Source of the DNA: an uncultured Flavobacteriales bacterium
GTDB taxonomy: Bacteria > Bacteroidota > Bacteroidia > Flavobacteriales > Weeksellaceae
Direction of reading: 5' to 3'
Assembly: GCA_937973555.1 (NCBI GenBank)
Contig: CALJKL010000011.1
Span: 84,190 to 148,189 of the forward strand
Length of the DNA stretch: 64,000 nucleotides
Position numbers and translations under genes: made by a program. Of the stretch, positions 33,913 through 42,464 are shown piece by piece (the stretch's first letter is position 1; each line of letters opens with the position of its first letter). The notes beneath the pieces are model-generated. The model saw nothing but the letters and a program-made list of their open reading frames with translations. It did not search any database and had not been told where the DNA came from.

Positions 33913-34185
33913 ATGATGCTATCCGCTTTTTGGCCAGTTTATCAGTTCCTTTGGACTGTATATTTTTTAACAATGTTCTTAGTAGGATTTTGGTGTATTT
34001 TTATGTTCTTCGGAGTAGTAATTCCAATGTGGCTTACACAAGGTTTGGCAGAGTACTTTGGGAAAACCAAAAAATTTAATCCAGAAGATATCAGAAGAAA
34101 AACACTTCTAGAACAAGAGGGGGTAGAAGTAATCTACAACCAACCAAAAGGCAACGGCCCATACTTACATACAGGTCATCATTAA
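33913..34185 (+). CDS. Small membrane protein, function unknown
   Basis: A 90-residue protein with one long or two tightly packed hydrophobic helices (about residues 4-45: FLWTVYFLTMFLVGFWCIFMFFGVV within it). A soluble tail reads FGKTKKFNPEDIRRKTLLEQEGVEVIYN and ends GPYLHTGHH. It has no signal-peptidase site, so it is probably an integral inner-membrane protein with a cytosolic tail. I do not recognise the family beyond its similarity to uncharacterised flavobacterial proteins. It is an independent unit with a complete promoter and a terminator, which argues that it is a real, well-expressed gene. ATG codons 1 and 2 are adjacent. Confidence 0.7.
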   Translation: MMLSAFWPVYQFLWTVYFLTMFLVGFWCIFMFFGVVIPMWLTQGLAEYFGKTKKFNPEDIRRKTLLEQEGVEVIYNQPKGNGPYLHTGHH

Positions 34186-34186
34186 T

Positions 34187-34237
34187 TTTGATGTCATTGC
34201 TTTCCTCCCTGAATTCGAGGAAAGTAATATCAAAGCA
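34187..34237 (+). other. Long hairpin in the 3' region of the small membrane protein gene
   Basis: TTTGAT...CTTTCCTC pairs with GAGGAAAG...ATCAAA across a 9-base loop, with small internal loops. There is no T-run, so it is not a terminator; a second hairpin 20 bases later terminates. It may stabilise the mRNA end or mark a small 3' RNA. Confidence 0.4.
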
Positions 34238-34253
34238 AAACAAAATATATTTT

Positions 34254-34286
34254 AAATCTGTTCAAGAAATTGAACAGATTTTTTTA
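34254..34286 (+). terminator. Intrinsic terminator of the small membrane protein gene
   Basis: AAATCTGTTCA (34254-34264) and TGAACAGATTT (34271-34281) pair over a 6-base loop, followed by T residues. Confidence 0.88.
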
Positions 34287-34314
34287 TTAATAAAACAAAT
34301 AAAAAGTAACCTAT

Positions 34315-34342
34315 TAAAAACGCCACCCAAATAGGGATGGCG
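34315..34342 (-). terminator. Intrinsic terminator of the orphan beta-rich protein gene
   Basis: On the minus strand CGCCATCCC pairs with GGGTGGCG around TATTT (one bulged base), followed by five T residues. It lies 32 bases after the stop of the gene ending at 34374. Confidence 0.85.
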
Positions 34343-34373
34343 CAAAAAAAAATATCAGCAAATAAATAAAACT

Positions 34374-36236
34374 TTATACCTTACAGAAAGATACAAAGTC
34401 ATAATATGAGCTAAGGTAATCTTCTCCTGTTGTGAGAAGGGCAGTTGCAGAAACGGTAATGGTATAAGCACAAGGCAGCAAATCTGCCACAGTATCTGTA
34501 GGTGGTGTAAATACCAACTGCGTAGTGCCATATGTTTCTGGTTCTGGCATTATGGCAATAGGATCAAACCCGAAGCCTTGTCCTGTTTTATGAGGTCCGG
34601 TAATCGTTAAGCTTACATCACCAAGGTTTTCGTTTCTGGCATTGTATTTCACATGCAAATCTGTTGTTATTTTACTACATCCGCTACTTCCGGAGACAAT
34701 TTCTTGAATGTCTAATGATAAAGCAATGTATTGATTGTTTACAGTAGTGTGTGCCCAACTTCCATATTTGTTTACATTGTTGTATAATACATTAAAAATT
34801 GCAATAGGTTTAGAAGTTCCTGCTACTGCCTCTGAACTTGAATTTCCAATTTGTCTCTGTTTCATACGAATGGCAAAATATCTGTTGCTAACATGAGGTC
34901 TGGAAGACGAAATGCTTGCAGTTCCTATATCTGAAGTTGGCATACTCATGTCGACAGAGGTAATGCCGGTGAGTTTTGAGGTATTGAGTTTAAGGATTTC
35001 TGCATCTATATGAGGCGCAAAGTTGGAATTCTGAGGAACTTGAATCCAGTTTCCATTAAAAGTGATGGTTTTTTCTGTACCTGTTCCATTGATGTAATAA
35101 GGCTCATAGGCGATAGGATTCATAGGGTCTCCGGTTAAAGTCCACAAATAACCGATAGTGGTTTTATCGATCATATTGGGAGCAACAGGATTCCATGCAG
35201 ATGGATTTAATGAGTTAGATGGATTGGATACTTCTTGGTATTCAAAAAGATATTCCATAGGCTGTGAACTAATCTTTTTACTAATAGTACCTACCAAATT
35301 AATGGTAGAGAAAAAGGCATAGCCTCCTAATGTTTTTCCGGTACCCAAAACAATTCCGGACTGAATTGGAATATGCTGATTAAGACCAAAGTGGGTAAAA
35401 GAAGGTGGTGTAGCTGGTTCAATAGGGACAAGTTCACTAGTGCATAATTTTACACACAAACAATACCCTACATTGTTTCGTCTGTTGGCTTTTGTTTCTA
35501 AAGCAAAACGCTGTCCTCCGTATTCCAACTGAAAGTACACATCAGGACCACTTGCAAAAGGTGGAATAACATCTGTTTCTATGTTAATTATTGGAGAAAG
35601 AAATGTTTTTTTAAAATCAACAGATGTATAATAGATTTTAAAATTTCCATTACTATCGGTTATGCTTCTTCCCAACTCATCATCTGTTATAAAATCTGCA
35701 TCCATAGCAATAACGGTAATGCCCTCCAGTGGCTTTTCGGTTTGGCAATCCGTTAATCTTCCACAGATAGACCAAGCGTCAAAATATCGCCCTTTTATTA
35801 GGCACCACCAGTTTTCAGGAATAATGTATGAAAAGTTGGCAATCCATCCATCCTGTCTTGGCGCCGTTTTCCATTGTGGAACAAATGTGGTAATGTGAAA
35901 CTGTCTTGGTTTTCCTTTCTTAGGAGGAAACGGATGTCGGGGTACAGATCCGCAGTAAAAATCTATTTCCAGTGCAGAATGGGCCTGTTTTTCTGTTATT
36001 TCAACAGAAAAATTACCGTTCATATCTGTTTCTACTTCTGCAATAAGTCTTTTTTCTTTGGCTTTAATTTCTTCCTCTATCACTTCTTTAAAAGTGTCTT
36101 TAATTTGAGCAGCAGTGGCAGCCGCTACATTAATTTCTGCTAATGGGTAATAAATTCGAATTTTTACATGGCTAATGTATTCCGAACAATCTTTGCATAG
36201 ATATGCAGAAAGATTTCCTTTGATCATATAACTCAT
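34374..36236 (-). CDS. Large orphan protein with two transthyretin-like domains
   Basis: A 620-residue protein I cannot assign. It has no signal peptide or membrane segment. Residues 1-100 contain KGNLSAYLCKDCSEYIS and a carboxypeptidase-regulatory/transthyretin-like unit (ETDMNGNFSVEI). Residues 145-250 contain a second such unit (CGRLTDCQTEKPLEGITVIAMDADF, then DSNGNFKIYY). The remaining 370 residues are rich in Ser, Thr, Asn and Pro and look all-beta, with conserved-looking aromatic turns. It is a single gene with its own terminator, in an AT-rich gap between conserved blocks, which marks it as accessory. It could be a structural or surface protein exported by an unknown route, or a substrate of a contractile injection system; neither is shown. 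Confidence 0.7.
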   Translation of the reverse strand: MSYMIKGNLSAYLCKDCSEYISHVKIRIYYPLAEINVAAATAAQIKDTFKEVIEEEIKAKEKRLIAEVETDMNGNFSVEITEKQAHSALEIDFYCGSVPRHPFPPKKGKPRQFHITTFVPQWKTAPRQDGWIANFSYIIPENWWCLIKGRYFDAWSICGRLTDCQTEKPLEGITVIAMDADFITDDELGRSITDSNGNFKIYYTSVDFKKTFLSPIINIETDVIPPFASGPDVYFQLEYGGQRFALETKANRRNNVGYCLCVKLCTSELVPIEPATPPSFTHFGLNQHIPIQSGIVLGTGKTLGGYAFFSTINLVGTISKKISSQPMEYLFEYQEVSNPSNSLNPSAWNPVAPNMIDKTTIGYLWTLTGDPMNPIAYEPYYINGTGTEKTITFNGNWIQVPQNSNFAPHIDAEILKLNTSKLTGITSVDMSMPTSDIGTASISSSRPHVSNRYFAIRMKQRQIGNSSSEAVAGTSKPIAIFNVLYNNVNKYGSWAHTTVNNQYIALSLDIQEIVSGSSGCSKITTDLHVKYNARNENLGDVSLTITGPHKTGQGFGFDPIAIMPEPETYGTTQLVFTPPTDTVADLLPCAYTITVSATALLTTGEDYLSSYYDFVSFCKV

Positions 36237-36585
36237 AGTTCAGTAAATTATATCGTTAATGCCTACTCTTCAAAGGATTTTCGGCTTCCTCCTATTTATA
36301 CTTTTATATCTATTTCTTTTATTGAGGATGAAAAAAATACGTCAATTAAAAGATGAAAATGTAAAATATTAGTCTATATAATTTATTTAATTTTGTGTTT
36401 AATGTAAATCTAAATAAAATAAGAATAAAATTAGTTATAAAATTTTCAGAAATTAATATTTTTCTATTGTAAAGCCATTTTGTGTATTTTCATTTTTTAT
36501 ATTCTTTTCTATTTGTGTTGTGTTTTTTTAAGTTTTGCCTTAGGCTTTTAAAATCCTTATCTTTGCAACCAAATAATTTTAAAAC
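36237..36585. other. AT-rich intergenic region of 349 bases
   Basis: Divergent region between the orphan beta-rich gene (minus) and prfA (plus). It is very AT-rich and holds the prfA promoter at 36534-36565. I found no ORF with coding character, no RNA gene and no clear promoter for the minus-strand gene. Confidence 0.6.
36534..36565 (+). promoter_or_regulatory. Promoter of prfA
   Basis: TTTG (36534-36537), a 20-base spacer and TATCTTTG (36558-36565) match the Bacteroidota consensus fully. The ATG at 36586 leaves a leader of about 16 bases. Confidence 0.72.
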
Positions 36586-37668
36586 ATGTCAAAAAGTTTA
36601 ATTCCGAAACTTCAAGCCATAAAACAGCGCTACAATGAGGTAGCAGATCTTATCATTCAACCAGATGTGATATCAGATCAGAAAAGATATTCGTCTTTAA
36701 ACAAAGAATACAGTGATTTGGGAAAAATTGTGAAGGTTTTTGATGAATATATGGCAGCACTTGGTACCATAGAAGAATCTGATGAAATCATTGCAGATGG
36801 TTCTGATAAAGATTTTGTGGAATTGGCCAAATTGGAGAAACAGGAAGCGATAGATAAAATTCCGGCTTTGGAAGAAGAGTTGAAAGTGCTTTTAATACCG
36901 AAAGATCCGGCAGACGATAAAAATGCCATTGTAGAATTACGTGCCGGAACCGGTGGTGATGAGGCAGCAATATTTGTGGAAGACATGTATAGAATGTATT
37001 CTATGTACTTCAAAACCAAAGGATGGCGACACGAGGTTACCGACTCTTCTGAAGCCTCAAAAGGGTACAAAGAATTGGTGATGAAGGTAGAGGGAGAAAG
37101 CGTTTATGGAATTATGAAATTCGAGTCTGGGGTACACCGAGTACAACGTGTCCCGGAAACAGAATCTCAAGGCAGGGTACACACTTCTGCCATTACGGTT
37201 GCCGTTTTACCCGAAGCGGAGGAAGTAGATGTGGAAATCAATCCAGCAGACATCGAAATGCAAACTTCGCGTTCAGGAGGAGCCGGTGGACAGAATGTAA
37301 ACAAGGTAGAAACCAAAGTGCAGTTAACCCACAAACCTTCAGGGATTGTGGTGGTTTGTCAGCAGGCGCGTTCTCAGCTGGCCAACCGAGAATTGGCAAT
37401 GGAAATGTTAAGAGCAAAATTATATGACATCAAACTTCAGGAAGTAGTAGGGGATATTGCGGCACAGCGTAAAACCATGGTGTCCACAGGAGACCGTTCG
37501 GCAAAAATAAAAACGTACAATTATCCTCAAGGAAGGGTAACAGATCATAGAATCAATAAATCAATCTATAACTTGGATGCCTATATGAATGGCGATATTC
37601 AGGAAATGATGGATGCGGTAATCATGGCAGAAAATGCCGAAAAAATGAAAGGTCAGGAAGAAATTTAA
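36586..37668 (+). CDS. prfA: Peptide chain release factor 1
   Basis: A 360-residue class I release factor that reads UAA and UAG. The peptidyl-hydrolysis motif is GGQ at 234-236 in SRSGGAGGQNVNKVE, preceded by GVHRVQRVPETES. The LRAGTGGDEAAIF segment and the N-terminal helical domain are normal. The anticodon-like PxT-type loop region (residues about 185-200, ESQGRVHTSAITVAV) is the RF1 form. It has a full promoter and is probably a single-gene unit. Confidence 0.96.
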   Translation: MSKSLIPKLQAIKQRYNEVADLIIQPDVISDQKRYSSLNKEYSDLGKIVKVFDEYMAALGTIEESDEIIADGSDKDFVELAKLEKQEAIDKIPALEEELKVLLIPKDPADDKNAIVELRAGTGGDEAAIFVEDMYRMYSMYFKTKGWRHEVTDSSEASKGYKELVMKVEGESVYGIMKFESGVHRVQRVPETESQGRVHTSAITVAVLPEAEEVDVEINPADIEMQTSRSGGAGGQNVNKVETKVQLTHKPSGIVVVCQQARSQLANRELAMEMLRAKLYDIKLQEVVGDIAAQRKTMVSTGDRSAKIKTYNYPQGRVTDHRINKSIYNLDAYMNGDIQEMMDAVIMAENAEKMKGQEEI

Positions 37669-37746
37669 TTTTTTTTTAACCTTTAAAAATAATTTTCAGG
37701 CAAAAAAGTTATTAATATTGTAATTTAAACACAAAAAATATTAATT

Positions 37747-38046
37747 ATGAAAAAAAAGATGTTTTTGGTGGGAACAATTGCAATATTAACAGTTGTTTCC
37801 TGTAGCAAAGAAAAAACCAAGATTATCAAATCTAGCGGAGATACTACTACTATTGTAACTCCAGGAATTGATAAAGAAAGATTAGATTCTGCCTCTATGA
37901 AAGTGGATTCTGCTTTAAAGAAAACCGGAAAATCAATTAAAGAAGGTGCCGAAGACGTTAAAGAAAAGGCGAAAGAAATTACTTCCAAAACGGCAGAGGC
38001 GGTAGAAAAGGAGGCAAAAAAGGTGAAAGAAGACACTAAAAAATAA
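37747..38046 (+). CDS. Small Lys/Glu-rich lipoprotein
   Basis: A 99-residue protein with a lipoprotein signal peptide (FLVGTIAILTVVSC, lipobox Cys19). The mature part is almost only Lys, Glu, Ala, Thr and Ser (SIKEGAEDVKEKAKEITSK and similar), a long amphipathic helix with an 11-residue-like rhythm as in LEA/YtxH-type proteins. It could bind membranes or stress-denatured protein in the envelope. No family is certain. A perfect terminator follows at once, so the message is short. Confidence 0.72.
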   Translation: MKKKMFLVGTIAILTVVSCSKEKTKIIKSSGDTTTIVTPGIDKERLDSASMKVDSALKKTGKSIKEGAEDVKEKAKEITSKTAEAVEKEAKKVKEDTKK

Positions 38047-38054
38047 TTAAATGG

Positions 38055-38082
38055 AAAGTCAGAATTTTTTCTGACTTTTTTA
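38055..38082 (+). terminator. Intrinsic terminator of the small lipoprotein gene
   Basis: AAAGTCAGAA (38055-38064) pairs with TTCTGACTTT (38069-38078), with a T-run to 38081. Confidence 0.9.
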
Positions 38083-38178
38083 TTAAATTATTTTGTAATC
38101 TGGTTGTAGATTTTTTTAGCTAAAATGCGACTCCTTTTAGGCAAAAATCATTAACTTTACTCATCGAAAATTCATGTA

Positions 38179-40302
38179 ATGAGAATCAAAATCCAAAATC
38201 AAAACCCTAATTTTCAAAACTTTAGTTTTAATTCAAATGCAGAAAATTATCATTTTGAAAAAGATGGCCTTCAGCTTAAATCCTCTTATACATCTCACGA
38301 TTCTGAAGCATTAAAATCTAAGAACTTCAGCGCCGGAATTGCACCCTATCTTCGTGGGCCTTATTCTACGATGTATGTTCAAAAACCTTGGACTATCCGT
38401 CAATATGCGGGTTTCTCTACAGCAGAAGAATCCAATGCCTTCTACAAAAGAAATTTGGCAGCAGGGCAAAAAGGACTTTCCGTAGCCTTCGATTTGGCAA
38501 CACATAGAGGGTATGATAGTGATCATCCAAGAGTAGTGGGCGATGTAGGGAAAGCGGGTGTGGCGATAGATTCTGTAGAAGACATGAAAATTTTGTTCAA
38601 TGAAATTCCTCTCGATCAAATTTCGGTTTCTATGACGATGAATGGAGCTGTTTTGCCAATTTTGGCATTCTATATTGTTGCAGCAGAAGAGCAGGGCGTA
38701 TCTCAGGATCAGCTTTCAGGAACCATTCAGAATGATATTTTGAAGGAGTTCATGGTGAGAAATACTTACATTTATCCGCCGACTCCTTCCATGAAGATTA
38801 TTGCCGATATTTTTGAATATACTTCTCAAAATATACCGAAATTCAATTCTATTTCCATTTCAGGATATCACATGCAGGAAGCAGGGGCCACGCCGGTTTT
38901 GGAAATGGCTTATACCCTTGCAGATGGGTTAGAATATGTGAGAACAGGCATACAGGCTGGCATGAATATAGATGATTTTGCGCCAAGGCTTTCTTTCTTT
39001 TGGGCCATTGGAATGAATCATTTTATGGAAATTGCCAAAATGCGTGCAGCCCGATATATTTGGGCAAATTTGTTGACGCAGTTCAGCCCTCAAAATCAAA
39101 AATCTTTGGCTCTAAGAACGCATTCCCAAACTTCTGGATGGAGTCTTACAGAGCAAGAGCCATTCAACAATATCACCAGAACAACCATTGAAGCACTGTC
39201 CTCTGCTTTAGGTGGAACACAGTCTTTGCATACCAATGCTTTGGATGAAGCCATAGCTTTGCCTACAGATTATTCTGCGAAAATCGCCAGAAATACCCAA
39301 ATTATCCTTCAGCAGGAAAGTGGCATCTGTGATGTGGTAGATCCTATGGGCGGTAGTAATCTGGTGGAAGCCCTTACGCAACAAATGATCGATGAAGCCA
39401 TGAAATTTATTGAGGAGGTTGAAAATGAAGGAGGTATGACCAAAGCCATTGAAGCAGGAATCCCTAAAATGAGAATTGAGGAGGCGGCTGCTAAAAAACA
39501 GGCGAAAATAGACAGCGGTGAAGAATTTATCATCGGGGTTAATTCCTTTAAATCTAATCAAAAACAAATGGAATTGGAAATTTTGGATATTGACAACACC
39601 GAAGTTCGTCGTAAACAGATAGAGCGTTTAGAAAAAATAAAAGCTGAGAGAAATAATGAATTGGTGACTGAAATTTTAGATCAAATAAAATCTGCTGCCC
39701 AAAACAAGAATAACAATCTTTTAGCTTTAAGTATAGAAGCGGCAAGAAGAAGAGCCACTTTGGGAGAGATTTCTGATGCACTTGAGAGTGAATTCGGAAG
39801 ATACAAAGCCAATATTAAAACCATTTCAGGAGTATATGCCATGAATGCCAATAAAAACGAATATTTCGAGAAAGCAGTGAATCTAACACAGAAATTTGAA
39901 GACCAAGAAGGAAGAAGACCAAGAATTATGGTCGCCAAAATGGGACAGGACGGGCATGACAGAGGTGCAAAAGTAGTAGCAACTGCCTTTGCAGATATGG
40001 GCTTTGATGTAGATGTGGCTCCACTTTTCCAAACGCCGGAAGAAGTGGCCAAACAAGCGGTAGAAAATGATATCCATATTTTGGGAGTCTCTTCTTTGGC
40101 GGCAGGTCACAAAACCTTGGTGCCGCAGGTGGTAGATGAACTGAAAAAAATGGGTGCAGATGATGTCACAATAGTTGTGGGAGGGGTTATTCCACAGCAG
40201 GATTATGATTTTCTTTTTGCTAATGGTGCCGATTTTATCTTCGGTCCTGGCACCAATCTTCCAAAGTCTGCTGTAGAAATTTTGGAAAAATTACTTACTT
40301 AA
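38179..40302 (+). CDS. scpA: Methylmalonyl-CoA mutase, catalytic (homodimer-type) subunit
   Basis: Adenosylcobalamin enzyme that interconverts methylmalonyl-CoA and succinyl-CoA. It has 707 residues: a catalytic TIM barrel (RGPYSTMYVQKPWTIRQYAGFSTAEESNAFY, LSVAFDLATHRGYDSDHPRV) and a C-terminal B12 domain with the DxHxxG cobalamin motif GQDGHDRGAKV, where His593 replaces the lower axial ligand. No small MutA subunit is adjacent, as it is in many Bacteroidota, so this looks like the single-chain Sbm type. The MeaB GTPase that protects the enzyme is 500 bases downstream. A TAACTTTA at 38152-38159 may be its -7 element. Confidence 0.93.
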   Translation: MRIKIQNQNPNFQNFSFNSNAENYHFEKDGLQLKSSYTSHDSEALKSKNFSAGIAPYLRGPYSTMYVQKPWTIRQYAGFSTAEESNAFYKRNLAAGQKGLSVAFDLATHRGYDSDHPRVVGDVGKAGVAIDSVEDMKILFNEIPLDQISVSMTMNGAVLPILAFYIVAAEEQGVSQDQLSGTIQNDILKEFMVRNTYIYPPTPSMKIIADIFEYTSQNIPKFNSISISGYHMQEAGATPVLEMAYTLADGLEYVRTGIQAGMNIDDFAPRLSFFWAIGMNHFMEIAKMRAARYIWANLLTQFSPQNQKSLALRTHSQTSGWSLTEQEPFNNITRTTIEALSSALGGTQSLHTNALDEAIALPTDYSAKIARNTQIILQQESGICDVVDPMGGSNLVEALTQQMIDEAMKFIEEVENEGGMTKAIEAGIPKMRIEEAAAKKQAKIDSGEEFIIGVNSFKSNQKQMELEILDIDNTEVRRKQIERLEKIKAERNNELVTEILDQIKSAAQNKNNNLLALSIEAARRRATLGEISDALESEFGRYKANIKTISGVYAMNANKNEYFEKAVNLTQKFEDQEGRRPRIMVAKMGQDGHDRGAKVVATAFADMGFDVDVAPLFQTPEEVAKQAVENDIHILGVSSLAAGHKTLVPQVVDELKKMGADDVTIVVGGVIPQQDYDFLFANGADFIFGPGTNLPKSAVEILEKLLT

Positions 40303-40324
40303 TTTGTAGTTAAATAAAACACTT

Positions 40325-40350
40325 AGGAAGCCCATTGGCTTCCTTTTTTT
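40325..40350 (+). terminator. Intrinsic terminator of the mutase gene
   Basis: AGGAAGCC (40325-40332) pairs with GGCTTCCT (40337-40344) over CATT, with a T-run. Confidence 0.9.
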
Positions 40351-40449
40351 TATGCAAAACCTAATAAATGTCAATGAAAACAATCATGCTCTTTTTTTAG
40401 ATTTTTCTGGAGATATGCTGTAAATTTATATCTACAAAAAACATTTCAA

Positions 40450-40677
40450 ATGGAAGTTTCAACTTTTCAGAAAATCAGCAATTTAATCAAAGATTTGCCA
40501 GATTATCTTGCAGAAGAACTATTGGAATATATAGAATTTTTAGTATACAAATTCCATCAGGATGAAGAAAGCCATTTAACTGAAGAACAAAAAAGATGTA
40601 TACTCCGTGGCTTGGAAGATATTAAATATGGACGAGCCCATATAGATGTTTCTGAGACAGAGGAAGATGTTTTATAG
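40450..40677 (+). CDS. DUF2281-type small protein (antitoxin-like)
   Basis: A 75-residue acidic protein: residues 5-40 (FQKISNLIKDLPDYLAEELLEYIEFLVYKF) match the DUF2281 pattern, and the tail GLEDIKYGRAHIDVSETEEDVL resembles antitoxin C-termini that wrap a toxin. Such proteins often precede a PIN or RelE toxin. Here no toxin ORF follows: the next 41 bases lead to a terminator and then meaB. It is therefore an orphan or remnant, located between the mutase and its chaperone. A -7-like TAAATTTA lies at 40421-40428. Confidence 0.68.
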   Translation: MEVSTFQKISNLIKDLPDYLAEELLEYIEFLVYKFHQDEESHLTEEQKRCILRGLEDIKYGRAHIDVSETEEDVL

Positions 40678-40714
40678 AATAATTTTTTCAATTCATATTA
40701 ATATATTTTCTAAT

Positions 40715-40744
40715 AAAAAGCTTCAGAATTTCTGGAGTTTTTTT
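40715..40744 (+). terminator. Intrinsic terminator of the DUF2281 gene
   Basis: CTTCAGA (40721-40727) pairs with TCTGGAG (40731-40737) with one G-T pair, extended by A/T pairs, and followed by T residues. Confidence 0.75.
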
Positions 40745-40795
40745 ATTAATTAGAATATAAAATAAATTTGATGAAAATTAAATAAAGACTTTTCT

Positions 40796-40803
40796 TATTT
40801 TTG
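40796..40803 (+). promoter_or_regulatory. -7 promoter element of meaB
   Basis: TATTTTTG ends only five bases before the meaB ATG (40809), so the message is predicted to be leaderless or to have a leader of one or two bases. Confidence 0.58.
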
Positions 40804-40808
40804 TTAAG

Positions 40809-41795
40809 ATGAAATATTCTATTCAAGAACTTTTAGAAGGCATTAAAAATCAGGATAAGCGGATTCTTGGCAAGGCAATTACTTTAATTGAAAGTAAAAA
40901 ACCTGAACATAGAATATTGGCTGAAGAACTGTTAAAAGAAATTTTGCCGCTAACAGGAAAATCTATCAGAATTGGCATTACAGGAGTTCCCGGAGCCGGT
41001 AAATCTACTTTTATTGAAAATTTTGGAAAATATGCCATTTCTCAGGGTAAAAAAGTGGCAGTTTTGGCCATTGATCCTAGTTCGGCAATCAATAAAGGAT
41101 CTATTTTGGGAGATAAAACCAGAATGGAGGAATTGGCTAAGGATGAAAATGCCTTCATAAGGCCCAGCCCGAGTTCAGGAGTTTTGGGAGGTGTTGCTAA
41201 CACTACTTTTGAAACGATGTTGGTATGTGAAGCGGCCAGATATGATTACATTCTGATAGAAACGGTAGGGGTAGGCCAAAGTGAAGTCTTGGTGGCGGAT
41301 ATTTCTGATGTTATTTTACTTTTGAAAGTAATTGGTACAGGGGACGAATTGCAGGGCATTAAACGAGGTTTAATGGAGATGGTAGACCTTATCTTCATCA
41401 ATAAAGTAGATGAAAATAACGTAAAGGCTGCAAGACTTCATAGAGCAGAATTAATACAGGCATTGCAATTTCAGCAACCTAAAGAAAAAGACTGGAGTGT
41501 ACCCGTTTTGTTGGGTTCTGCATTAAATAACGAAGGTCTGAAGGAGGTTTTTGATAAAATTTCGGCATTTATTCAATTAAAAATCAAGACGGGAAGGCTG
41601 GAAGAAGTAAGAAAAAAACAAGCAACAAAACGTTTTGAATATTGGGTTCACGAATATATTGTTAGTGCTGCTAGATCTACAGATGAACTAGAAAGTCAAT
41701 ATGAAATTCATAAAAAAAATGCTTCAGAACTAAAATCCAATCCGAGTTCTGAAGCCAAGTTATTCGTAGAGCAACTGCTCAATAAGAAAATCTAG
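40809..41795 (+). CDS. meaB: MeaB/ArgK-type GTPase, methylmalonyl-CoA mutase chaperone
   Basis: G3E-family P-loop GTPase of 328 residues that gates cofactor loading and protects methylmalonyl-CoA mutase from inactivation. It has the P-loop GVPGAGKS (59-66), the switch region DPSSAINKGSILGDKTRM, the ETVGVGQSE base-3 motif and the NKVD guanine motif. The mutase gene lies just upstream, as in the sbm-argK pair of E. coli. Its stop codon overlaps the stop of the convergent DUF4251 gene in a CTAG palindrome. Confidence 0.94.
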   Translation: MKYSIQELLEGIKNQDKRILGKAITLIESKKPEHRILAEELLKEILPLTGKSIRIGITGVPGAGKSTFIENFGKYAISQGKKVAVLAIDPSSAINKGSILGDKTRMEELAKDENAFIRPSPSSGVLGGVANTTFETMLVCEAARYDYILIETVGVGQSEVLVADISDVILLLKVIGTGDELQGIKRGLMEMVDLIFINKVDENNVKAARLHRAELIQALQFQQPKEKDWSVPVLLGSALNNEGLKEVFDKISAFIQLKIKTGRLEEVRKKQATKRFEYWVHEYIVSAARSTDELESQYEIHKKNASELKSNPSSEAKLFVEQLLNKKI

Positions 41796-42322
41796 TCTTT
41801 TTTTATTTCATTTTTCATGATATATCCGTCATAGGAAATTGGCTGCCTGTCATTGGCATCTATAGAGACATAGGCATTACCGTTTTTATAGACTTCTAGA
41901 TAGATACTTTTAACATTGTCTGCGTCTTTTGGTGTAATAATACATACCCAGTTTCCCTTTTTGCTTTGATTTTTGGTAAGATTGAAATTTTTACTTGTAA
42001 ATCTGAAACTGTTTTTGGCATTGTCATAGCTAGGGTTATAAAGTCTTCCGAAATAAGGCAAAGTAACTTCTATTTCTTTTTCTTTCAGAACTATTGTATA
42101 TCCATACTCTAGATTCAGCAATCTGGATGATGCCGCATTAGGCATAGAATTCATAATATTGATGACATCATAATTGGTAGGGATAGCCCTTGTGGCCATA
42201 AATGTAAACTGATTGCCAGAAATAAGTTCTTCCACTGTTTTAGCATCTAATGTATTGCGCGAAGAGCATGAGCATATTAGCGTTAGAAGAAAAATTAAGC
42301 TCAATAAAATTCTGTTTTTCAT
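41792..42322 (-). CDS. DUF4251 lipoprotein
   Basis: A 176-residue exported protein with a signal peptide and lipobox (LSLIFLLTLICSC). The mature part reads NQFTFMATRAIPTNYD, a hallmark of DUF4251, then YTIVLKEKEIEVTLPYFGRLYN. Members are Bacteroidota-specific and uncharacterised. ATG 42322 is used instead of a start ten codons upstream so that the signal peptide is at the N-terminus. It is convergent with meaB (four-base overlap) and divergent from the M48 protease. Confidence 0.82.
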   Translation of the reverse strand: MKNRILLSLIFLLTLICSCSSRNTLDAKTVEELISGNQFTFMATRAIPTNYDVINIMNSMPNAASSRLLNLEYGYTIVLKEKEIEVTLPYFGRLYNPSYDNAKNSFRFTSKNFNLTKNQSKKGNWVCIITPKDADNVKSIYLEVYKNGNAYVSIDANDRQPISYDGYIMKNEIKKD

Positions 42323-42356
42323 AATATTGTTTTTTAATTGATTACAACACATACTA

Positions 42357-42364
42357 CAAATTTA
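42357..42364 (-). promoter_or_regulatory. -7 promoter element of the DUF4251 gene
   Basis: On the minus strand TAAATTTG matches TAnnTTTG. The predicted leader to ATG 42322 is about 30 bases. No good -33 element is visible. Confidence 0.5.
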
Positions 42365-42413
42365 ATGCAAAAAACTAACGTTAAAATCATTTATATTTTC
42401 TTAGCGACTTTCA

Positions 42414-42441
42414 TTTGGAATAAAAATTGTTTTTAAATTTG
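42414..42441 (+). promoter_or_regulatory. Promoter of the M48 protease gene
   Basis: TTTG (42414-42417) and TAAATTTG (42434-42441) with a 16-base spacer; ATG 42465 follows after a leader of about 19 bases. Confidence 0.58.
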
Positions 42442-42464
42442 TTAAAATTATAAACACACCGAAC

